Source: Pavlovales sp. CCMP2436 (taxonomy: Eukaryota; Haptophyta; Pavlovophyceae; Pavlovales). Taken from it: a DNA stretch of 18,508 nt. The notes below the pieces were generated by a model. That model made no database searches. It saw only the letters and a list, made by a program, of their open reading frames with translations, and was not told the DNA's origin. Of this stretch, positions 7,629-15,104 are shown piece after piece. Numbering within the stretch: the stretch's first letter is position 1; each line of letters starts with the position of its first letter. The translations under genes and the position numbers were made by a program. Location of the stretch: positions 579,460-597,967 of the forward strand of contig MU631324.1 of NCBI GenBank assembly GCA_026770615.1. Reading direction: 5' to 3'.

Positions 7629-9911
7629 TATACACCAGCCAACAGAACGGCCACGCCGAGCGCTCGATCCGCTCGATCCTGGAGAAGGCATCCACGATCG
7701 CAGCGCACACCAACATCGATCCCATTTTCGGCTGGCCACTTCTAGTCTTCATGGCCACTATCATCCTCAACCTGCTACCGCAGATCGCCAAACCTGGCTC
7801 CCCGACACCATTCGAGCTGCGATTCGCCCGACCATGAAATTACGCGCTCGACCGCATCCCGGGAGCGCGGGCGTTCGTGCATTTGCGCAACACGCACAAG
7901 TTCTCGCTGCACGCGGTGGCCGGCATCTACCTCGGCAGAGCAGAGCCCCTCTTCCTAAAGGCGGGCTACGTCGTTCTCCTCCCAGATACCGGCGCAGTCG
8001 TCGTGTCGGCATCAGTTTACGTGCAGGAAACGGCGTTCCCCATCTACAATGCACAGACGTACCGCACGAGCCAATCCGAAACGCTCATCCCGATCAACAT
8101 CGCGACAATACCATCTACGCGTGTTGATTCGCTCGCACCACCCGCCCCTCTAACCTCCAACCCATGCTTCAACGAGAACTTAGTCGGCGAACCCACACAA
8201 TCGTCTCCACCAAATCCCGCAGATACAATCCCTACACTGCCTCAGCGTCCGGCGCCGCGCCACATACCGCCGCCAATCCTTTCGACGCCGCCTATCAATA
8301 ACCAGCCGCAAAACCGACCGCCGCCGCCAATCCTATCGCCGCTGTCTATTCATCCACCGCCGCAAATCCGACCGCCGCCGCAAATCCAACAGCCGCCGCC
8401 GATAACACTGCGAACGCTCATCCGGGGCAGCGCGTCCACAATCTCCGTGACACAACACCTTACACCCAGAACGCTCATCCGGAACGCGGCGATCTACGAA
8501 CAGCCAATAGAAAGACCACCTCCCGCAGCTGACCTGCTCCCCCCAGCCCACAGCAAGCGGTCCTTCCTCACCACTACCAAGCATACTCGAGCCGCAGCTG
8601 GACGACGCGCCGAACAGCGGTCCCTCCTCTCCGATGCCGGCCACGCCAGAGCCACCTGCGCACCTTTCCACCACCGTCCTAGCAGCCAACCATTCCGCTT
8701 TAGCTGCCACGGCAACAGATCCCAAACCACCCTTCATCCTCCCGGGTGCTATATCCGCTCCAAACCCAGATCCGCCCACCGCCCCTCGCACTGTAGCAAA
8801 AGCTTTGGCCTCACCGCAACGCGAGGAGTGGCTCGGAGCGATGCGGAGAGAGATCAGAAGTTTACGCGAGTACGCAGTCATCCACGAGATCAATCGCCGA
8901 GAACCAGACGAGATCATCCTCAACTCCGTCTGGGTCTTCAAGATCAAGAGCAACGGCGTTTACCGCGCTCGCCTCGCCGCGTGCGGCAACCGCACAGGGC
9001 GAATGCCGGTAGCGGAGGTGTTCAGCCCGACAGTGCAGACGCAGTCTGTCTTCACAGTGCTCGCAGCGGCATCCATCTTTAAAGCCAAGCTCAGGTCGTT
9101 CGATGTCTCGACGGCCTTCATGCTAGGCTCGATGGACGGGAGGAGCAACAAATACGTCCTCAGGCTACCTCGCAGCATGAACAGCGACGCATCGCAGCTC
9201 CTCGACACCGACGGGCATGCCAGCTACATGAAGCTCGTCGGCACGCTCGGATACATACGAAAGGTGCGATGCGACATCGACTACGCCGTCACACTGGTCG
9301 CATCGAGACTTCAGGCACCGACCGAACTGGACATGGCAAACGTGACGCGCATCTTCGGCTACCTCGAGTCGTACCCGAAGCTCGGCCGCACTTACAGCGG
9401 AGACCCGACCATCCGTGGTTTCTCCGATGTCGACTTTGGCAACACCTCAGACGGTCGCATCTACTCCGGCGTGCTCGTCATGATGGGGGGTTCAGCTGTT
9501 GCATCGCGCACGCGCAAATAATCAACAGTTACGACTGCGACTGCCGACTCCGAGCTTCTCGCTCTCGCGTCGCTCGTACGATCAATCGAAGAAGCGCTCA
9601 TGCTCCTGTCCAACATCCGAGTAAAGGTCTCGCTCCCGGTCGAGCTCCTGCGACGATTCCGCAACAGTGCTCGCCGCGACGACATGCACCTCGCGCAAGA
9701 GCCGGCACCTCGCAAACCACGCCGCGTACGTGCAAGAGCACACGATGATCGACGGGGACGTGCGGTAAATCTGATCGGCACAGCAGAGAACCCGGCCGAC
9801 TTCTTCGCAAAGGCGCTTCCCCGCGACCCCTTCCTGCGCTTCAGCGCCACGATCATGGAAGGGAAACCATTCAAACCGACGCCGATCGGCCCAAAGCTTA
9901 CTCCCAAGTGA
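7629..9911 (+). pseudogene. Ty1/copia retrotransposon pol remnant (integrase - RT - RNase H)
   Basis: Pol of copia elements is a polyprotein that copies and integrates the element. The integrase C-terminal half is seen at 7629-8060: YTSQQNGHAERSIRSILEKA, FELRFARP, an in-frame TGA at 7835, then NYALDRIPGARAFVHLRN and IYLGRAEPLFLKAGYVVLL. A proline-rich linker follows (8100-8760) with a frame change near 8535. The RT start at 8790-9180 has EEWLGAMRREIRSL, VWVFKIKSNGVYRARLAACG, VFSPTVQTQS and SFDVSTAFM. The fingers-palm core with YVDD is missing: the sequence jumps at about 9210 to MKLVGTLGYI and DIDYAVTLVASRLQAPTE. RNase H follows (FSDVDFGNTSDGRIYSGVLV), then TAA at 9519-9521, two compensating frameshifts (about 9647-9770), and NPADFFAKALPRD. 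It ends in TGA. No LTR pair was found. The element is certainly inactive. Confidence 0.93.
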
Positions 9912-9989
9912 GGGTAAGCCGCCGCCACCGGCGCACGTCGGATCAAAACCCAAACAACCCATTATGCCGCTGCACCGGCATACCCATCT

Positions 9990-10135
9990 ATCTAGATACC
10001 ATAGATAGTGCAGCTCTGTCGCCCATCCCGATTCAATCCGAATCCATCCAATCCATCAAATACGTCAAATCCATCCAAACCCATCCAATCCATCCGAATC
10101 CATCCATCCCAATCCGGTTCCATCCCGTCCCCCTG
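9990..10135. repeat. CCATC/CCAAT-rich minisatellite
   Basis: Imperfect units such as AATCCATC and AACCCATC repeat in tandem from about 10023 to 10125, preceded by TAGATACCATAGATAG. This is low-complexity sequence past the end of the copia remnant; I found no partner copy that would make it an LTR. Confidence 0.75.
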
Positions 10136-10289
10136 GACAAGTAGACGAGAACTGCCGCCTACCTGTGAAAGGTGCTGTGCATGGACTTGCACTACGCGCT
10201 CGTGCTTTTGACGACCGCCGCAGATACTGCGTGACCCGGGAGCCAAATCGTTCCATTTGTGTGATAGAGCCGCACAACTGTTACTTGTG

Positions 10290-10565
10290 TTGGGGTCAGA
10301 AGGCGGCTCGGCGCCCAAATGCGGGCTCTCCGGGCCGCCCGTCTCCGTGTTACACCTAAATGGGTATCCAGAATCCCCAGCAGTTCACCAGGATAATCAG
10401 ATTAATTAGAACCCTGAATCGAAAATTCCGAATGACGCTTTAATCAGCGTCATTTATTATTCTTTAATTATCTCTTCAAGCAATCATGCCAGAGCCTGAT
10501 ATCAGCCCGGAGACGGGCGGCCCGGAGAGCCCGCATTTGAGCTCCGATCCGCCCTCTGACCCCAA
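10290..10565. mobile_element. Foldback element with 58-bp inverted arms
   Basis: The left arm 10290-10347 (TTGGGGTCAGAAGGCGG...) and the right arm 10508-10565 are inverted copies agreeing at 54 of 58 positions, with a 160-nt spacer. No clear target duplication flanks them. Transcribed, the locus would form a long double-stranded hairpin. This is consistent with a foldback-type or MITE insertion, or a hairpin precursor of small RNAs. Confidence 0.8.
10431..10454. other. Perfect 9-bp hairpin in the foldback spacer
   Basis: AATGACGCT (10431-10439) and AGCGTCATT (10446-10454) pair around a 6-nt loop. The flanks are AT-rich. The hairpin sits in the single-stranded spacer of the larger foldback, so an RNA would have a nested stem. 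Confidence 0.7.
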
Positions 10566-10695
10566 CAGAGAACATGGGAGTGTTCGGCAACGCGACGATG
10601 TAATTTTTGTCAATGATGGCCCTTCAGCTGAATGGACGTATGCGCAGCTGGAGGTACAGTACCTGCTGGCAGGGCGGGTTCACTCTTCGGAGTGA
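10486..10695 (+). CDS. Short open frame of doubtful status
   Basis: An ATG-initiated 69-codon frame starts in the foldback spacer and crosses its right arm. It reads MPEPDISPETGGPESP, then DDVIFVNDGPSAEWTYAQLE and YLLAGRVHSSE, ending in TGA inside the first hairpin of the structured repeat. The acidic, proline-rich start and the middle are protein-like, but no family is recognised and no splice sites support it. It may be the tail of a decayed gene into which the repeats inserted. Confidence 0.2.
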   Translation: MPEPDISPETGGPESPHLSSDPPSDPNREHGSVRQRDDVIFVNDGPSAEWTYAQLEVQYLLAGRVHSSE

Positions 10696-10743
10696 CGTCT
10701 CATGAACCGAAGACGATGAGGGGTCTCAAGCGGAATGAATTAC
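10679..10743 (+). repeat. Three-hairpin structured repeat, copy A
   Basis: About 65 nt can fold into three consecutive hairpins: TCACTC-TTCG-GAGTGA (10680-10695), CGTCT...AGACG (10696-10715) and TGAG-GGGT-CTCA (10717-10728). The tail AGCGGAATGAATT follows. The first has a UUCG tetraloop. Copy B at 14167-14231 keeps all three stems with changed bases. No known RNA family was recognised; hammerhead core motifs (CUGANGA and GAAA) are absent. Confidence 0.7.
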
Positions 10744-11330
10744 ATTACTTACACGACGTGGCAAATATAGATTTTGAAAAAGCCGTCCGCAGCATGGCAT
10801 GCGCGCGGTGCTGCCGCGTCGAGGGGCCAAGGCGCGTCAGGAATACGGCTGGCATTGCTGGCATGAGCGCTGTGCCGTGCCAGCTGCGCATGGCCCGCCT
10901 ACACGCACCTGGAGCGGCGAGCCGGAGGTGCGCTCACCTGAAGTGACGCGGCGAGCACACCACGCACAGCTCTATCCACACACTGACACACCGCGGCCGA
11001 TACACACCGGAGGCTGCTCGTGCGCCTCGGCTGGGCTATTCGCGCATCGGCACTCATGACATTTGCCTCACAGGCGCCGGCTCTGACCGCTCATTGCCAT
11101 GCCCGACCGGTCACGTGGCAAATCGGCGCCAAACGGCCTCGCAACGCACGCGTGCGTGGCGAGTGGTGCACGGCCGCAGGCCCCGCCGGCATGGCCGATT
11201 GGTGAGCACAGCTTTCGGAAATCGATCGCGTGTGTGTCCCGCGGGGAACACAGGCGCAGGTGCGCCGCTGCCCACTCAGGCAACTCGGGGCTCGGAGCAG
11301 CCCGCAGCTATTCCAAAGGCAAAAGCATCG
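10744..11330. other. No gene recognised
   Basis: This GC-rich sequence has several overlapping short frames and none convincing. One frame (10796-10950) reads MACARCCRVEGPRRVRNTAG, another YGWHCWHERCAV; neither is recognised. The plus frame leading into ATG 11331 is open from 11094, so it could hold a 5' extension of the next gene. Confidence 0.35.
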
Positions 11331-12401
11331 ATGGCGGACGAACACAGCAGAAGCAACATGCCCTCGGTGGGAAACAAATCAGAGCTTAGCTCGACACCCG
11401 ACTCACTCAGCAACCGCGCACTCAAAGTCAAGGCCAAGCACGGCTGGGTGAGCCTGCTCAACAGCTTGAAGCGCAACTCTCAGAAAGCGCGCTTCGACGC
11501 AGAGATCAGCAGCCGCGAAGAGGACTAAATGCTGAAGGAGCAGGCCGAGATCCGCGACAAGCAGTCTGCGGGAAAGAGCAACCTCGTGCGCGCGGCACGG
11601 CAGACCACAACAAGCGCGACAAGCTATGAGCCTTTCGCCATTCCCGAGCAGCAGATCACGGCTGACACCATCTCGGAGCGCGCCGACACACACTCGGACT
11701 GCGCCGCCACTCCAGAGCCAACACTAACAAACGCCGACGCGGCCATCTCGCAGACCGAGATTTCTTCGGCCCGCGAGTGTGCGCTCAAGGACAGGCGCGA
11801 CGGCGACCTTGGCGGCTACGGCGGCGGGCGCGGCGACCTCGGTGGCTACAGCTGCGGGCGCGGCGACCTCGGTGGCTACAGCGGCGGGCGCGTCGACCTC
11901 GGCGGCTACGACGGCGGGCGCGGCGACCTCGGTGGCTACAGAGGCGGGCGCAGTGGCCTGGGCAGCTACAGCGGCGGGCGCGGCGACCTCAGCGGCAACG
12001 GCTGCGGGCGCGGCGGCCTGGGCGGATACAGCGGCCACCTCGGCGGCTACGGCGGCGGGCGCGGTGACCTCGGCGGCTACGGCGGCGAGCGCGGCGACCT
12101 CGGCGGCTACGGCGGCGGGCGCGGCGACCTTGGCGGCCTCGGCAGCAGGCGCGGCGGCCTAGGCGGCTACGGTGGCGAGCGCGGCATGGGCAGCTACGAC
12201 ATCGAACGGCAGCCCTCGACCTCCCCCCAAAGCTCAATTACGAGATCAGTCACGAGAGGCCGATCACCATCAACGACCACACGGCCTTCTTCTTCGGCGA
12301 AAGACCGGCCGAGAACATGGCGCCCGGCGCAGGCAAGCGATTTTCTGAGCGATCTTTCCAGATTCGGGCCGCCCGCCGCGTGAAGCAGCGCATGTATCTT
12401 G
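11331..12401 (+). pseudogene. Gly-rich [14 protein letters not shown] protein gene with in-frame stop and frame change
   Basis: From ATG 11331 the protein begins MADEHSRSNMPSVGNKSE, with a predicted helical segment (KHGWVSLLNSLKRNSQKARF). It reads EISSREED, then TAA (11526-11528), and continues in the same frame as [19 protein letters not shown], so the helix spans the stop. An acidic Ser/Thr linker leads to about fourteen imperfect 10-residue units of the type [10 protein letters not shown] (11797-12200; 30-nt period). At the C6 run 12223-12228 coding resemblance moves to another frame: [57 protein letters not shown]. It ends at a GTAAGA donor (12402). The original frame instead runs on to TGA 12381-12383 as a Ser/Arg/Pro-rich shadow. 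Function is unknown; the repeat resembles low-complexity Gly/Tyr/Arg domains. The stop and shift mean decay, sequence error, or in the stop's case possible readthrough. Confidence 0.55.
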
Positions 12402-12452
12402 GTAAGACCTATCGACGCGGGATGCGAAAGGGGGTTCTGGGGGAACTGGTAC

Positions 12453-12672
12453 GCCGCCTCGCATGCGGCACGTGAGGTGCATCGATGACTCTCGAAGCCG
12501 CACTCAGCGAGTGAGCGCTGGTCGTCCACCTACTTGCCTTCGCAGGTGTTGGAGGTCGGGCGCGATGCCGGTCTTGAGCGTGATGGCGTCCTTGACCATC
12601 CCAACCGTGAAACGTGATTTCAACCTTGAACACGAGCGTCTTGTACGCGAAGATCGCGACAAATACGTGCAT
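12453..12672 (-). pseudogene. Decayed ubiquitin-like domain
   Basis: Reading the minus strand from 12672 gives MHVFVAIFAYKTLVFKVE, equivalent to the ubiquitin start. After a one-base shift near 12608 comes TVGMVKDAITLKTGIAPDLQ, matching the helix and GIPPDQQ region at about half of positions. A second shift gives EGK, TAG (12530-12532), VDDQRSLAECGF, matching GKQLEDGRTLADYNI. A third gives RESSMHLTCRMRGG, matching the KESTLHLVLRLRGG tail. The span of 220 nt is close to the 228 nt of a 76-residue ubiquitin. The C-terminal GG is present and the frame reads on past it. It directly follows the AQPAA tract, so it was probably the C-terminal domain of that gene. Three frame changes and a stop make it non-functional as read. 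Confidence 0.75.
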
Positions 12673-13682
12673 GCAGTTTCCCCGAGTAGGGTTGGGCGAA
12701 GGCGGGCGGGCTGGGCTTCAGGAGCGAGACAGCAGCGGCTGACTGGGCGGCAACGGCGGGCTGGACGACGGTGGCGGGCTGGGCTGGGGCGTAGGATTCG
12801 GCGGTGGCGGCGGGCTGGGTGGCGTCGGCAGGCTGAGTGGCGTTGGCGGGCTGTGTTATGCCCATTAGAGGCATCCGCCAGATGGGAGCACCCCGCCATC
12901 TGGCTACAATAGGCTGGGTGGCGGCGGCGGGCACGGCGACGGCGGCGGGCTGGGCGGGGGCACAGGGCTTGATGGCGGCGGCGGTGGGCTGGGCGGTGGC
13001 GGCTGGGCGGTGGGCAGGGGCGGCGGGTTCGGCGTGCTGGGTGCTGGCGGTGTGCTGGGGTTGGGCAGCGGGCTCAGCGCCCGCGGCGGGCTCAGTGATT
13101 GCGGTGGACTGGGCAACAGCGGCGGGCTGGGGGAGGGCGGCGGCGGGCTGGCCGACGGCAGCAGGCTGGGCGGTGGTGGGCTGGGCGGGGGCGGCAGTTG
13201 CGGGGGCGGCGGGCTCGACGGCAGCAGCAGACTGGGCGGCGGCAGCGGGCTGGGCGAGAATGGTGGGTTTTGCGACGGCAGTGGGCTGGGCGGCCGCGGC
13301 GGCCTTGGCGGGGGCGGCAGGCTAGGCGGTGGCGGCGGGCTTGGCGACGGTGGCAGGCTGGACGGCGGCGGCGATGAGGGAGAATCTGCGTTGCACCACC
13401 TCGGCGTGCCCGTCTGCCACGGCGAGAGGGCCCCGCGGGCTGGTCGCGTGGTGACGCCTCGCCGAGCGGAAGACCAACGCACCGCTCTGGTCGCTCGCGT
13501 ACGACGCAGCTTCACGAGAGCGAGAGGCGGCGGCGCGGTCGGTGCGTGGCCTCGCCGCGGGAGATGGCGAGCATGCGCGACCGGTGTGCCCGATGCAGGC
13601 GGCCATCGAGCTCACCGGGTGCCTCGCGTCGCACCTCAACGGTGCGCTGCGAGCCTTGGAGCACGCCTTCGACCATCTTCAT
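12673..13682 (-). pseudogene. Decayed gene with AQPAA-type repeat tract, upstream of the ubiquitin-like domain
   Basis: From ATG at 13682 on the minus strand the frame reads MKMVEGVLQGSQRTVEVRRE, then HRAHRSRMLAISRGEA. After a frame change near 13560 it reads SREAASYASDQSGALVFRSA and GPLAVADGHAEVVQRRF. A long tract of AQPAA, AQPTA and AKPAA units follows to about 12690, broken once by TAG at 13322-13324 where an AQP unit would have Gln. Another minus frame of the same tract reads as SPPPP repeats like algal wall hydroxyproline-rich proteins. I favour the AQP frame because it joins the protein-like N-terminal part and runs to the ubiquitin-like domain. The likely ancestral order is N-terminal region, repeat linker, ubiquitin-like domain. 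Function is unknown. Confidence 0.5.
12690..13385. repeat. GGCGGCGGGCTGGGC-type tandem repeat tract
   Basis: The plus strand shows dozens of imperfect 12-15-nt units rich in GGCGGCGGGCTGGGC. This keeps nearly all six frames open (Gly-rich, Ala-rich and Arg/Trp-rich on plus; AQPAA and SPPPP on minus). Open frames inside it are therefore weak evidence for genes. It was probably coding in one minus frame originally. Confidence 0.9.
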
Positions 13683-13722
13683 TAAATCTTTGGGTATAAC
13701 AGACCTATGTACGGTTCCGAAC

Positions 13723-13739
13723 GGGGAGCTTTGCTCCCC
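13723..13739. other. Short perfect hairpin
   Basis: GGGGAGC and GCTCCCC pair around a TTT loop, between two minus-strand coding remnants. No poly-T run follows on either strand, so terminator function is not supported. Confidence 0.5.
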
Positions 13740-13851
13740 TACTCCCTTGCGCCGACACAGATTTTATATACAGCAGCACGAGGACGACGCGGAGATGGTT
13801 GACGAGACGCAGCCCGCCGCCAGGCAGCCGCGCGTCGCCGGTCGGCGGCCT

Positions 13852-14038
13852 CACCTTGCAGCGGTAAACGGCACATCCCTCTCGATGTGGGCACGATATC
13901 GATCGGACGCGCCCAGCAACACGATACAGCTCTTCGACCAAGCGCGGTCTGCGCGACGGTGCAGATGGTGAGCGGATCCACACGCTCGTCGTTCGGTAGG
14001 CCGACAGCTTCGTGCTCAGCGACGCGGTCAGCACGCAT
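13852..14038 (-). pseudogene. Coding remnant, possibly an upstream exon of the AQPAA/ubiquitin-like gene
   Basis: On the minus strand the frame from 14038 reads MRADRVAEHEAVGLPNDERV, then DPLTICTVAQTAL. A one-base shift near 13940 leads to VEELYRVAGRVRSISCPHRE and GCAVYRCK, followed by a GTGAGG donor-like site. Orientation and codon style match the decayed gene at 13682-12453, which begins about 170 bases further on. Family not recognised. Confidence 0.35.
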
Positions 14039-14075
14039 GGCACGACGGTGAACAAACGGGTGCCCACCTTAAGCA

Positions 14076-14133
14076 CACAGAGAATTGAACTTGGGACCTC
14101 CACCCAAAGGCGGGGTCCTACTCCCCGCCCAAT
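14076..14133 (-). tRNA. tRNA-Pro(TGG)-derived remnant (pseudo-tRNA or SINE head)
   Basis: On the minus strand, CGCCTTTGGGTGGAGGTCCC followed by AAGTTCAATTCTC matches the anticodon-to-T-loop half of eukaryotic tRNA-Pro(UGG), with about two bases missing in the anticodon stem/variable region. The anticodon loop TTTGGGT puts TGG at 14106-14104, and TTCAATT is the T-loop. The 5' half (ATTGGGCGGGGAGTAGGA) only loosely resembles the D arm. The T stem is mostly unpaired and there is no acceptor stem, so it is not a functional tRNA. A shortened relative of its first part (GGGGAGTATAAC) flanks the other end of the adjacent inverted-repeat element. Confidence 0.6.
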
Positions 14134-14161
14134 ATCGTACGTCGCATATTATTGGGTACAC

Positions 14162-14236
14162 ACTGCTTCACTTGCAAAAGTGACGTCGTGATGAACCGAC
14201 GAGGATGAGAGGACTCGAGCGGAATAAATTTACTAC
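14162..14236 (+). repeat. Three-hairpin structured repeat, copy B, with target duplication
   Basis: The 65-nt body (14167-14231) is homologous to copy A at 10679-10743. Its hairpins are TCACTT-GCAA-AAGTGA (14168-14183), CGTCG...CGACG (14184-14201) and TGAG-AGGA-CTCG (14206-14217), with an AATAAATTT tail. It interrupts the left arm of the inverted-repeat element between ACTGC (14162-14166) and ACTAC (14232-14236). The uninterrupted arms near 14748 and 15092 have a single such site. That marks it as an insertion of a discrete unit. Confidence 0.75.
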
Positions 14237-14414
14237 ATAGGGAGGCCTTCCCAACGTCCCCGCCCTCTCATCCCAACGGCTTCCCAACGGCTTCTAGGGC
14301 CCTCTCGCGGTCCCTCCCGGGCCTTCGGTGGGCGTCAGGAAGCGTTAGCTTCGCGCGCCTCATATGCGAGCCGTGTGCCCTCTTCCTCCAAAGACCCGCC
14401 TCATCGCCCTGCAT

Positions 14415-15098
14415 CCCAGGCGAACGAGGGCGCGATGGCCGTTCCGGCGCGCCTCAAAGGCGACATGGGCGCTCGGGGAGCACCCTCTGCAAGCATCAGG
14501 TCCGCCCAGCGGTACCACCTCTGAACGTGACCGACTGAAATCTGAGTCCCCTCGGCGTAGACGGCCGGGTTCTCAAAAGTTGAAATGCAACTATCAAAAA
14601 CACGGCTATTTATTTATTTATTTATTTATTATCACTCATTTTTTAATTTTAGTGGGCGCTGTTGGGCTAAAGTCAAATGCTCCGAGAGCTGGGCGATCGA
14701 GCCCTAACTTTTTAGGCGGCGAGGACGTTGGGAAGGCCTCCATATGCAGTGTGTACCCAGGCGAACGAGGGCGCGACAGCCGCACCTGCGCGCCTCAAAG
14801 GCGGCATGGCGCGCTCGGAGAGCACCACCGGTAAGTACCAGGCCCGCCCATAACCTATTGGCCCCACCTCCGGGCGCGGCGCGGCTGGGATCCGAGTCTC
14901 CGCGGCGTAGACGACCGGGTTCTCAAAAGTTGAAAAACAACACCATTTTTGTATGTATTTATTTATTTACGTGGCCGCTCAATTTTTATTCTTAGTGGGT
15001 GCTTTTCATCTAGTCAAATGTGCCCGGGAGCTTGGCGATTGGGTCCTAGCTAATCAGCCGGCGGGCAGGTCAGGAAAGGCCTCCGTATGTAGTGAGTA
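14415..15098 (+). repeat. Two-copy 341-bp tandem repeat
   Basis: Unit 1 (14415-14755) and unit 2 (14756-15098) each begin CCCAGGCGAACGAGGGCGCG. They share a GTAGACGRCCGGGTTCTCAAAAGTTGAAA block, then ATTTATT-type runs, and end with GGAAGGCCTCC-TATG-AGTG-GTACCCA. Each start resembles a splice acceptor followed by QANEGA and PARLKG. Unit 2 has a GTAAGT donor after GGMARSESTT, so they could be exon-containing duplicates; the two peptides then diverge. Confidence 0.8.
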
Positions 15099-15104
15099 CC
15101 CAAT

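Larger units (their letters stand above)
14151..15104. mobile_element. Inverted-repeat element enclosing a tandem duplication
   Basis: The ends are ATTGGGTACACACTGC (14151-14166) and, inverted, ATTGGGTACTCACTAC (from 15104 back to 15089), matching at 14 of 16. Similarity continues inward as a GGAGGCCTTCCC-containing segment, after a 65-nt insertion in the left arm, and outward through TACGTCGCAT against TACGTCAC. The interior is mainly a 341-bp tandem duplication. No transposase is visible, so it is non-autonomous or a decayed array. Confidence 0.65.

Noticed and set aside
9521..10140. LTR at the 3' side of the copia remnant
   Set aside because: No direct-repeat partner was found upstream of the integrase, and the sequence becomes a CCAT minisatellite.
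10696..10735. Hammerhead ribozyme in the structured repeat (GAUGAG ... CGGAAU)
   Set aside because: The invariant CUGANGA and GAAA core segments are absent in both copies, and the stems do not form the three-way junction.
11777..12162. Ala/Thr-rich and Arg/Trp-rich open frames over the GRGDLGGY array
   Set aside because: They are shadow frames of the 30-nt repeat; the GRGDLGGY frame joins coding-like sequence upstream.
12904..13515. Minus-strand SPPPP-repeat protein resembling an algal hydroxyproline-rich wall glycoprotein
   Set aside because: It is one of several frames left open by the GC-rich repeat. Its flanks are not protein-like, while the AQPAA frame connects to better coding sequence on both sides.
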